This document shows, piece by piece, positions 1 to 6,049 of a DNA stretch of 9,162 nt. Where the stretch lies: NCBI GenBank assembly GCA_016186985.1, contig JACPKO010000067.1, positions 1-9,162 on the forward strand. The letters run 5' to 3'. Every line of letters begins with the position of its first letter. Positions within the stretch are counted from its first letter, which is position 1. The notes beneath the pieces are model-generated. The model saw only the letters and a list, made by a program, of their open reading frames with translations. It had not been told where the DNA came from and ran no database searches. A program made the translations under genes and the position numbers. This DNA comes from Candidatus Daviesbacteria bacterium. GTDB lineage: Bacteria; Patescibacteriota; Microgenomatia; Daviesbacterales; UBA10151.

Positions 1-3
1 AAT

Positions 4-9
4 TATACT
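4..9 (+). promoter_or_regulatory. Possible -10 box upstream of the M16 peptidase gene
   Basis: TATACT matches the TATAAT consensus at five of six positions. A -35 element would lie outside the window. If used, it would give a leader of about 40 bases containing the palindrome at 29-48, making this the only gene here with a predicted leader. The peptidase gene could equally belong to an upstream operon. Confidence 0.3.
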
Positions 10-28
10 TTGCGCTCGCAGAACCTTT

Positions 29-48
29 CTTTTTGACAAGTCAAAAAG
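29..48. repeat. Perfect inverted repeat just upstream of the M16 peptidase start
   Basis: CTTTTTGAC and GTCAAAAAG form nine-base perfect arms around AA, ending seven bases before the ATG at 56. A second small palindrome, TGCG-CT-CGCA, lies at 11-20. The two-base centre makes a stable RNA hairpin unlikely, so an operator or a dispersed intergenic repeat fits better than a terminator. No T-run follows it. Confidence 0.6.
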
Positions 49-55
49 TAAAACT

Positions 56-1330
56 ATGTTTAAAATAAAAACTTTAAAAAACGGACTTACCTTAATTACT
101 ATTCCGATCCCATCACTTGAATCAGTAACAACCTTAGTTGCAGTAGGAGCCGGATCAAGATACGAGGTTAAAAAAATTAACGGAATATCGCACTTTTTGG
201 AGCATATGTTCTTTAAGGGTTCAAAAAAATATCCGACAGCTGAAATTATTTCAACAACGGTGGATTCTATAGGCGCGGTTAATAACGCTGCGACGAGCAA
301 GGAATGGACTTATTATTGGATTAAGTCTGCCGCCAAACACATAGAACTTGCAACAGACATTATTTCTTCGATGCTTAAAGAATCGCTGCTTAACGGTGAA
401 GAAGCAGAACGGGAAAAAGGGGTTATTATTGAAGAGTTAAGGATGTTTCGGGACAATCCGGCGCGCTTAATATGGGACCTCTACGAGAATTTGCAGTTTG
501 GCAACCAGCCTTTGGGTTGGGATATAGGAGGGGACGAACCCACGATAAATTCCTTAAAACGTGATGATTTTGTAAGTTATGTTGACTCTCTTTATGCTCC
601 GACAAATTGCGTTTGTGTTTATGCCGGAAAACTGCCTGAAAATATTGAAGATTTGGCACAAAAATATTTTGATGATTTGCCGAAACGCGGAGAGCACAAA
701 GCTGTAGGTTATATTCCTCAAAAGCAGTCAAAGCCTAAAGTTAATGTTTATTTCAAAAAAACAGACCAGGCTAATTTAATCCTGGGGGTGGAAGGTTACA
801 ACAGGTATGATAACAACCGCCACGCAGCGAAAGTTTTAGCGGCAATTTTAGGCGAGGGAATGTCTTCAAGATTATTTTTGCAGGTTAGGGAAAGGCGGGG
901 ACTGGCTTACCATGTTTCATCAGATTCCGATTCTTATATTGATACCGGTATGTTTGTTAACTACGCCGGGTTAAAATTGGAAAAAGTTTATGAAGGGCTT
1001 AAAATAATTATCGAAGAGCTGCAAAAAATTGTTTCAAAAAAAGTATCCGAGGGCGAGTTAAAAAAGGCTAAGGAATTGATCCGTGGAAGGCTGGCTCTAA
1101 GGAGTGAGTCAACAAACTTTTTAGCAGAACATTTCGGGACGCAATTTATTTTAGACAGAAAACTGGAAAGCTTTGAAGATTATTTAAAAAAAATTGATAG
1201 GGTTACAGAAGAGGAGGTGCTGGAAACGGCGAAATATTTGTTTGACAAAAACAGGTTCAATCTTCAAGTTATTGCTCCGATTAAGGATAGCAAAAAATTC
1301 GAAAAGATTTTGAATAATGCCTCAATGTAA
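56..1330 (+). CDS. M16 family zinc metallopeptidase (insulinase / processing-peptidase type)
   Basis: This is a complete 424-residue two-lobed M16B-type peptidase, the usual length for the bacterial single-chain form. The inverted zinc motif HxxEH is intact (H46, E49, H50), and the third ligand is expected at E126 or E127, about 75 residues later as in mitochondrial processing peptidase beta. The NNAATSKEW stretch (76-84) matches the family's NAxTSKE strand. The C-terminal lobe carries RERRGLAYHVSS, the conserved R/Y segment. It therefore looks catalytically active rather than a non-catalytic partner subunit. No signal peptide or membrane helix is visible, so it is probably cytoplasmic and degrades peptides; the substrate is unknown. 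The ATG at 56 gives the family's normal N-terminus (the NGLTL strand). No Shine-Dalgarno site precedes it. A 57-base gap separates it from the glutamate dehydrogenase gene. Confidence 0.93.
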   Translation: MFKIKTLKNGLTLITIPIPSLESVTTLVAVGAGSRYEVKKINGISHFLEHMFFKGSKKYPTAEIISTTVDSIGAVNNAATSKEWTYYWIKSAAKHIELATDIISSMLKESLLNGEEAEREKGVIIEELRMFRDNPARLIWDLYENLQFGNQPLGWDIGGDEPTINSLKRDDFVSYVDSLYAPTNCVCVYAGKLPENIEDLAQKYFDDLPKRGEHKAVGYIPQKQSKPKVNVYFKKTDQANLILGVEGYNRYDNNRHAAKVLAAILGEGMSSRLFLQVRERRGLAYHVSSDSDSYIDTGMFVNYAGLKLEKVYEGLKIIIEELQKIVSKKVSEGELKKAKELIRGRLALRSESTNFLAEHFGTQFILDRKLESFEDYLKKIDRVTEEEVLETAKYLFDKNRFNLQVIAPIKDSKKFEKILNNASM

Positions 1331-1375
1331 CAATCTTGTCGTTTTTCTGTCAAGCTGATATGTATGTTTTCATCC

Positions 1376-1381
1376 TATTGT
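1376..1381 (+). promoter_or_regulatory. Putative -10 box of the gdh gene, leaderless spacing
   Basis: TATTGT ends six bases before the ATG at 1388, the spacing seen at the other starts in this window. No convincing -35 lies 16-18 bases upstream. A competing candidate is TTGTCG (1336-1341), 17 bases, TATGTA (1359-1364) with an extended TGa, which would give a leader of roughly 17 bases. No Shine-Dalgarno site precedes the ATG. Confidence 0.35.
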
Positions 1382-1387
1382 TAAAGT

Positions 1388-2653
1388 ATGCAGGATCCGT
1401 TTAGCGATGCCATAGACATTTTTGAAGAGGCATCTAAGTATTCAGACGCGCCCGGGTGGTTTATCGATTTACTAAAGCAGCCCGAAAGAATTATCCAGCT
1501 CAGGTTTCCCCTGGAAAAAGATGACGGCAAGATTGTCCCCATGTCAGGCTACCGCGTCCAATACAATAACATCCTGGGTCCCTACAAAGGTGGAATCCGC
1601 TATCACCCCAAGGTAAATTTATCTGAGGTTAAGGCTTTATCTTTTTGGATGATGATAAAAAACGCTGTTTGTAATGTCCCGTTTGGGGGAGGAAAAGGGG
1701 GTATTGAGGTTAATCCAAAAGAATTATCCGAAGCAGAACTTGAAAGATTAACCCGTGGATTTGCCCAAAAGATATTTCCTAACATTGGACCCGAAATTGA
1801 CGTACCGGCGCCTGATGTAAATACTAACCCCCAGGTTATGGAATGGATAACGGATGAGTATAGAAAAAAACTTAAATCGCAAAGCGCAAATGGCAAAATT
1901 GATGAAAATTATATAAAAGCTGTAGTAACAGGGAAACCATTGGAACAAGGTGGATCGGAGGGAAGAACAGAAGCCACTGGTTTAGGGGGGTTTTTGGTTT
2001 TGCAAAGCTGCCTAAATTGCATAGAGCTGAGGCAAAAAGCGACGATAGCTATCCAGGGGTTTGGAAATGTTGGTTCTTATTTTGCAAAGTTTGCAAGTGA
2101 AGCAGGCTTTAAAATAATGGCAGTTTCTGATTCTAAAACAGGACTTATAGACCAAAGCGGAAACGGTGGGTTGGATATTGAAAAAATCATCGGTTTTAAG
2201 CAAAAAGGTAAGAGTTTTTCCGACCTTGATCTGGAAGGAGTTCAAAAAATTTCTAATGAGGATTTACTGGAATTGGAAGTGGATATTTTAGTTCCTGCAG
2301 CTTTAGAGGGAGTTATCAATAAAGATAATGCTTTAAATATCAGAGCCGGTGTGATTTTGGAACTTGCAAACGGTCCTACAACAAAGCAAGCAGATAAGAT
2401 CCTAGAAGAAAAACAGGTTTTGATTATTCCTGATGTTTTGGCAAATTCAGGAGGAGTGACAGTTTCTTATTTTGAATGGTTTCAAAATATGCATGGTGAG
2501 CACTGGACGGTTGAGGAAGTTAGAGGAAAATTAAAAGAAAAAATGGAGACAGCGTTTAAAGAGGTTTGGGAAATTGCGGAAAAAAAGAAAATCAGCTTGA
2601 GGCTGGCTGCGTATGTTGTAGCTTTAAACAGACTTGCCTCAAAACTTTCATAG
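1388..2653 (+). CDS. gdhA: Glutamate dehydrogenase (Glu/Leu/Phe/Val dehydrogenase family)
   Basis: A complete 421-residue enzyme catalysing reversible oxidative deamination of glutamate to 2-oxoglutarate and ammonia, linking nitrogen and carbon metabolism in the cytoplasm. The catalytic residues align by constant offset with Clostridium symbiosum GDH: K67 in GPYKGG (K89), K91 (K113), K103 in GGGKGG (K125) and D143 in PAPDVNT (D165). S360 in GGVTVS corresponds to S380. K67 plus S360 is the pair that holds the glutamate side-chain carboxylate, favouring glutamate over leucine or phenylalanine. The Rossmann motif GFGNVG (224-229) is followed by acidic D248 at the end of the second strand, often linked to NAD preference, though the cofactor cannot be settled by eye. 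The length fits the short hexameric class. It lies between the peptidase and SIMPL genes on the same strand. Confidence 0.95.
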   Translation: MQDPFSDAIDIFEEASKYSDAPGWFIDLLKQPERIIQLRFPLEKDDGKIVPMSGYRVQYNNILGPYKGGIRYHPKVNLSEVKALSFWMMIKNAVCNVPFGGGKGGIEVNPKELSEAELERLTRGFAQKIFPNIGPEIDVPAPDVNTNPQVMEWITDEYRKKLKSQSANGKIDENYIKAVVTGKPLEQGGSEGRTEATGLGGFLVLQSCLNCIELRQKATIAIQGFGNVGSYFAKFASEAGFKIMAVSDSKTGLIDQSGNGGLDIEKIIGFKQKGKSFSDLDLEGVQKISNEDLLELEVDILVPAALEGVINKDNALNIRAGVILELANGPTTKQADKILEEKQVLIIPDVLANSGGVTVSYFEWFQNMHGEHWTVEEVRGKLKEKMETAFKEVWEIAEKKKISLRLAAYVVALNRLASKLS

Positions 2654-2662
2654 TTGTATTAT
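2634..2662 (+). promoter_or_regulatory. Predicted promoter of the SIMPL gene inside the end of gdh
   Basis: TTGCCT (2634-2639), 17 bases, then TATTAT (2657-2662, five of six to consensus). The -10 ends six bases before the GTG at 2669, so the transcript would start at or beside the GTG. The -35 lies within the last codons of gdh. No Shine-Dalgarno site exists in the 15-base gap. Confidence 0.55.
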
Positions 2663-2668
2663 TAAAAT

Positions 2669-3442
2669 GTGATAAATCTAAACCAGATTCTTACTAACAT
2701 AGCTAGTTTGTTAGTATTCTTTGTTTTACTTTTTACCTTCACAAAAATTTTAGGTCCGATACCTTTTGATATCACCCAGGTAACGACTTCAAAAACCGAC
2801 GCTTTTACTGTAACGGGAGAAGGTAAAGTGGAAGCAGTAGCTGACTCAGCTAAAGTTTCGCTTGGGGTTTTAGCAAAAGCCGCGACTTCAGAGTTGGCGC
2901 AGGATCGACTCAATGAAAATATTAATAAAGTTATTGAATCGATTAAAAAACTAGGAGTTCGAGATATTGATATAAAAACCGAAAACTATAATATTTACCC
3001 CAATTACGGTGAGATTACTCCTGTGTTGATCGGAACAGACCAGTCAGTCCAGAATAATATCACCGGCTATACTGCCAATACTAATATTACTGTGACTGTG
3101 AAATCCGCGGAAATAGCAAACCAAGTCATTGATGCCGGTACATCAAGCGGTGCAAATCAGGTCGGAGGAGTAGATTTCCAGGTTAAAGATAAAAATCAGG
3201 CATTAAATAAAGCGCGGGAGTTAGCGGTTGCAGATGCCAGGAAAAAAGCAGAAGACGCAGCGAGGATTGCCGGATTTAAATTAGGTAAAGTGATTAATTA
3301 TTCTGAATCAGAAGACGGAGATTATCCTTTTGCTATGATGAGTAAAGCTGAAGGTTCACGCGAAGGCGGGATACCGACACAAGTCCAGCCGGGAACAAAT
3401 GAAATTGCTGTAACAGTAAGTTTGAGCTATGAGATACGATAA
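2669..3442 (+). CDS. SIMPL domain (DUF541) protein, membrane-anchored
   Basis: A 257-residue protein of the SIMPL/DUF541 family, whose biochemical role is poorly defined; family members are periplasmic or cell-surface proteins linked to oxidative or envelope stress. An uncleaved-looking hydrophobic segment at about residues 8-28 should anchor it, with the rest outside the cytoplasm. The SIMPL domain begins with FTVTGEGKVEAVADSAKVSLGV (written here as the stretch 46-67), matching the family opening of a strand, GEG, and a DxA turn. The helix near 175-205 (KARELAVADARKKAEDAA) and the following LGKV segment are also typical, and it ends on a VTVSLSYEI strand. The start is GTG at 2669: an in-frame TAA lies at 2663-2665, and the overlapping ATG at 2667 is followed at once by TGA. 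The gdh gene ends 15 bases upstream. It converges on the ROK gene. Confidence 0.88.
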   Translation: MINLNQILTNIASLLVFFVLLFTFTKILGPIPFDITQVTTSKTDAFTVTGEGKVEAVADSAKVSLGVLAKAATSELAQDRLNENINKVIESIKKLGVRDIDIKTENYNIYPNYGEITPVLIGTDQSVQNNITGYTANTNITVTVKSAEIANQVIDAGTSSGANQVGGVDFQVKDKNQALNKARELAVADARKKAEDAARIAGFKLGKVINYSESEDGDYPFAMMSKAEGSREGGIPTQVQPGTNEIAVTVSLSYEIR

Positions 3443-3449
3443 GATCGTG

Positions 3450-3496
3450 CCTTTGTTACTCAAGGTAAGATAATCTTGCCATTGCTTACGCAAAGG
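3450..3496. terminator. Nested hairpin between the convergent SIMPL and ROK genes
   Basis: Outer arms CCTTTG (3450-3455) and CAAAGG (3491-3496) enclose an inner stem, CAAGGTAAG (3461-3469) with loop ATAAT and a return strand at 3475-3484 that has one U-G pair and one bulged A. It fills the 43-base convergent gap and enters the ROK tail. Neither strand has a T-run after the stem, so it is at best a non-canonical bidirectional terminator. Confidence 0.3.
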
Positions 3497-4328
3497 TAAG
3501 GTGAAGCTTTTGTCTTAAAGAAATAAATCCTCCAAGGGAAACATTGTCATCTCCCATTTTGGAAATCTCAATTTTAGGAGCTTTGTATATTCGTAACTTT
3601 TCCCTGGTTTTTTCCATTAATGGTTTGGTAAATTTAGGTCCGGCTTTTATCAAGCTGCCGCCGATCACTAATGTATCAGGGGCCCAGAGGATGATTACAT
3701 TGACCAGACCCTGGGAGACAACTTCAGCGTGTTCTTCCCAAATCCGGAAATCTTCGCAAAACTGCGGCTTAACATCATAAGTCATTTCAAAAGCTCTGCC
3801 GGAAGCTAAAGATTCAAAACAGCCTTTTTGACCGCAGCCGGGCCAAAACCTGCCGTTTGGATCTAAGATCTGGTGTCCGGGTTCAAAAGGTAGTGCGTGG
3901 TAATCAATTTTACCGTTGACTATTCTTACTCCGCCTATTCCTGTAGAGAGAGTGATATAAGCTAAAATCTTCACCTTTTTTCTCTTGGAAGATTCGCCTA
4001 AGCCTCCTAAAGCTGCGTCATTTTCTAAATAAACTTTTGTGTGGAGTCTAATTTCAAGTTCCTTTTGTAAGGGATGGCCTTTATAATTGGGTAAATTTGG
4101 AGGTTTACTTAAAATTCCTTTTTCATAATCAATAGGGCTGGCTGCGCCTACTGAAACGGCTTTCGGTGCGTGACGGCCGGTTATCTCTTCAATTTTTTCC
4201 TGAAGCAAATCGATACCGTCATCGTATTTTTTTGGAGTTTCGTATTTTATTTTCTTATCGATTTTTTTAGCGTCTTTACTGATGGCAATCCTTGTATAAG
4301 TTCCGCCTACATCAACTGATAAAAACAT
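3486..4328 (-). CDS. ROK family sugar kinase, probable glucokinase
   Basis: A 280-residue ROK (repressor, ORF, kinase) protein without the DNA-binding N-terminus of ROK repressors, hence a kinase: ATP plus a hexose gives hexose 6-phosphate. Visible motifs are the phosphate-1 loop DVGGT (6-10), the sugar-binding NLP (78-80), the catalytic Asp in ENDA (D104), the phosphate-2 loop STGIGG (128-133) and the EPGH histidine (H152). The zinc motif is degenerate: where the family has CxCGxxGC, this protein has PGCGQKGC, so Pro163 replaces the first cysteine while C165 and C170 remain. Glucose is the likely substrate because the neighbours use glucose 6-phosphate, but fructose, ManNAc and GlcNAc kinases share this fold. 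It is divergent from gnd across 44 bases with overlapping promoters. The ATG at 4328 begins directly on the first strand (MFLSVDVGG). Confidence 0.88.
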   Translation of the reverse strand: MFLSVDVGGTYTRIAISKDAKKIDKKIKYETPKKYDDGIDLLQEKIEEITGRHAPKAVSVGAASPIDYEKGILSKPPNLPNYKGHPLQKELEIRLHTKVYLENDAALGGLGESSKRKKVKILAYITLSTGIGGVRIVNGKIDYHALPFEPGHQILDPNGRFWPGCGQKGCFESLASGRAFEMTYDVKPQFCEDFRIWEEHAEVVSQGLVNVIILWAPDTLVIGGSLIKAGPKFTKPLMEKTREKLRIYKAPKIEISKMGDDNVSLGGFISLRQKLHLTFA

Positions 4329-4334
4329 GAAATC

Positions 4335-4363
4335 AGTTTACAACCTGAAAGGTTTTTTGTATA
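4335..4363 (-). promoter_or_regulatory. Predicted promoter of the ROK kinase gene
   Basis: Read on the minus strand: TATACA (4363-4358), 17 bases, TAAACT (4340-4335), ending six bases before the ATG at 4328. The -35 is weak, and the element is supported mainly by matching the spacing at other starts. It overlaps the gnd promoter completely, so the two may compete for polymerase. Confidence 0.4.
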
Positions 4364-4365
4364 GT
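4337..4365 (+). promoter_or_regulatory. Predicted promoter of gnd
   Basis: TTTACA (4337-4342), 17 bases, TATAGT (4360-4365): five of six matches in each hexamer. The -10 ends seven bases before the ATG at 4373, predicting a leaderless transcript. AAGGA directly abuts the ATG and is too close to act as a normal Shine-Dalgarno site. Confidence 0.65.
4342..4354. promoter_or_regulatory. Palindrome in the shared ROK/gnd promoter spacer, candidate operator
   Basis: AACCT-GAA-AGGTT is a perfect five-base-arm inverted repeat lying between the -35 and -10 of both divergent promoters. A protein bound here could control both genes at once. The site is short, so chance cannot be excluded. Confidence 0.4.
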
Positions 4366-4372
4366 TTAAGGA

Positions 4373-5284
4373 ATGAAAATCGGCTATATTGGACTTGGGA
4401 AGATGGGTAAAAACATGGTTTTAAATCTTCTCGAGAAGGGGATTGAAGTTGTTGCATGGAACCGTTCTCCTGAGCCTCGCGAGGAAGTAAGAACAGGCGG
4501 GGCTGAAACAGTTGAAACCATTGAAGAAGTTGCTTCAAAGTTAGAAACTCCGAGAATTGTATGGCTTATGCTTCCTGCAGGAGAAACTACAGATGAATTC
4601 ATCGACAAAATTTTACCTTTACTGAAGCCCGGCGACCTTTTGATTGACGGAGCAAACTCATTCTACAAAGATACTCTGAGGCGCGCTGAAAAAATCAAAG
4701 CTGCTGGTATAAGGTTTATGGATATTGGGGTATCCGGAGGACCAAAAGGAGCAAGGACTGGGGCCTGTTTAATGATTGGGGGAGACGATGAAGATGTTAA
4801 AGAAATTAAAGAATTAATCCTTGCAGCCAGCGCGCCTGACGCCTGGGGACATTTTGGAAAAATAGGAGCCGGACATTTTGCGAAAATGGTTCATAACGGA
4901 GTTGAGTATGGGATGATGGAAGCTATTGCTGAAGGTGCGGCAATTCTAAAAGCATCGAATTTTGATTTTAATTTAGCTGATGTTTTTCGGGTTTATAACA
5001 ATAAGTCAGTAATTGAGTCCCGTCTTGTCGGCTGGACTCAGGAAGCTTTAGAAGAAGACCCTGAACTGGCCGAGTATTCCTCAAAAATAAATCACACAGG
5101 AGAGGGCGAGTGGACAATTAAAACTGCTAAAGAGTTTGGAGTTAACGCGGAAGTTATCGAAGAATCTTTTGAGGTCCGGGTTGAGTCGGAAGAGGTGGAT
5201 GAAAATTCACCTAATGGATTCCGCAACAAATCAGTTTCAGCAATGAGGGGGAAATTTGGGGGACATTCCGTAAAAAAATCTTAA
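4373..5284 (+). CDS. gnd: 6-phosphogluconate dehydrogenase, decarboxylating, short form
   Basis: It oxidises and decarboxylates 6-phosphogluconate to ribulose 5-phosphate and reduces NAD(P). At 303 residues it belongs to the short (YqeC/GndA-like) class rather than the roughly 470-residue class, lacking the long C-terminal extension. The N-terminal Rossmann motif is GLGKMG (7-12). The cofactor-discriminating turn reads NRS (30-32), as in NADP-using long forms, whereas NAD-type short forms commonly have an acidic residue there. The substrate motif GVSGG (119-123) is followed by PKGA, against the usual EEGA. The catalytic segment KMVHNGVEYG (171-180) holds K171, N175 and E178 and is intact. A C-terminal SVSAMRGKFGGH segment is typical of this class. 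It is divergent from the ROK gene, and its stop overlaps the deacetylase stop on the opposite strand. Confidence 0.95.
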   Translation: MKIGYIGLGKMGKNMVLNLLEKGIEVVAWNRSPEPREEVRTGGAETVETIEEVASKLETPRIVWLMLPAGETTDEFIDKILPLLKPGDLLIDGANSFYKDTLRRAEKIKAAGIRFMDIGVSGGPKGARTGACLMIGGDDEDVKEIKELILAASAPDAWGHFGKIGAGHFAKMVHNGVEYGMMEAIAEGAAILKASNFDFNLADVFRVYNNKSVIESRLVGWTQEALEEDPELAEYSSKINHTGEGEWTIKTAKEFGVNAEVIEESFEVRVESEEVDENSPNGFRNKSVSAMRGKFGGHSVKKS

Positions 5285-6012
5285 AGCCTGGATGCAAAAT
5301 CTAAATGATGCATCAGTCCGTTAACCCTTATCCTTGGCATGTTCATTCCGGGCCCCTGAGTTTTACCTAACCAGGTCCCAACACCCCCAACAAACCCGGC
5401 CTGCTTAGCTAAGTTCTGGACATGATAATCACTGATCCCATATGGATAGGCAATGAAATTTACAGGATACCCGGTTTGGGATTGTAAAAGTTCCCTGCCG
5501 TCTTTTAATTCCTTTAAAGCTGCAACACTACCTAAAACTGTTAAGTTAGGGTGAGTCAATGTGTGGCCTTCAAAAGTAACAAGCCCTGTCCTTTGAATTT
5601 CCTTAATTTGGTCCCAATTCATATAGTAGCCCGTTCCAATTAAGCCTGTAGGGATGAAGGATACTGCTTTAAAATTGTATTTCACCAAGATAGGATAAGC
5701 GGTTGTGTAAAAATCTATATAGCCGTCATCGAAGGTGAGAACAATTGGTTTATTTGGCGAAGTAATCTGGTTGTTAAAAATTCCATAAAGCTCATCTAAA
5801 GAAATTGATGTAAAACCGGAATTTTTAAGATAAGTTAATTGCTCCTCTAATTTTAAAGGAGATATTGATAAGTAATTCCTGCCGAGGTCTCTCGGATTAG
5901 GGTTTTCTCCTACATAGTGATACATTAAAATCGGCACGCTGGGAGCTGCAAAAGTTATGTTCGGAGTGAACAAAAACAGCAAAAGTAAAATTAAAGGTAA
6001 TATTTTTTTCAC
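5281..6012 (-). CDS. Secreted polysaccharide deacetylase (NodB / CE4 family)
   Basis: A 243-residue enzyme that removes N-acetyl groups from an extracytoplasmic polysaccharide, such as peptidoglycan or a GlcNAc polymer; the substrate is unknown. From the GTG at 6012 it begins VKK plus a leucine-rich core and probably has a signal peptide cut after FTPNITFA (residue 22). CE4 motifs are intact: TFDDG (93-97, D95 base and D96 metal ligand), HTLTH (H150 and H154 metal ligands) and AYPYG (188-192). The opening VPILMYHYVG fits IcaB/PgaB-like and Firmicutes secreted deacetylases. A longer reading from an ATG at 6069 would add 19 residues translated out of the zwf 3' end and would bury the signal peptide, so I rejected it. 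No Shine-Dalgarno site precedes the GTG. Zwf ends 22 bases upstream on the same strand. Confidence 0.9.
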   Translation of the reverse strand: MKKILPLILLLLFLFTPNITFAAPSVPILMYHYVGENPNPRDLGRNYLSISPLKLEEQLTYLKNSGFTSISLDELYGIFNNQITSPNKPIVLTFDDGYIDFYTTAYPILVKYNFKAVSFIPTGLIGTGYYMNWDQIKEIQRTGLVTFEGHTLTHPNLTVLGSVAALKELKDGRELLQSQTGYPVNFIAYPYGISDYHVQNLAKQAGFVGGVGTWLGKTQGPGMNMPRIRVNGLMHHLDFASRL

Positions 6013-6020
6013 AAGAGGGG

Positions 6021-6049
6021 ATTGTATACTGCATTTACCTGGTAAGCAA
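6021..6049 (-). promoter_or_regulatory. Predicted promoter of the deacetylase gene inside the zwf tail
   Basis: On the minus strand: TTGCTT (6049-6044), 17 bases, TACAAT (6026-6021, five of six). The -10 ends eight bases before the GTG at 6012. A palindrome, TTACC-A-GGTAA (6035-6045), covers the zwf stop codon and lies mostly in the spacer. The deacetylase may thus be transcribed independently of zwf. Confidence 0.5.

Noticed and set aside
33..38. TTGACA as a -35 box for the M16 gene
   Set aside because: It is part of the perfect palindrome, and a -10 at 17 bases would fall inside the coding sequence with no TATAAT-like hexamer.
1335..1354. CTTG...CAAG as a terminator after the M16 gene
   Set aside because: Only four base pairs form and no T-run follows the second arm.
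426..2245. Minus-strand open frames within the M16 and gdh genes
   Set aside because: They lie wholly inside well-supported conserved genes, and their translations show no family features.
4368..4372. AAGGA before the gnd ATG as a Shine-Dalgarno site
   Set aside because: It touches the ATG with no spacer, whereas functional sites need about 5-9 bases.
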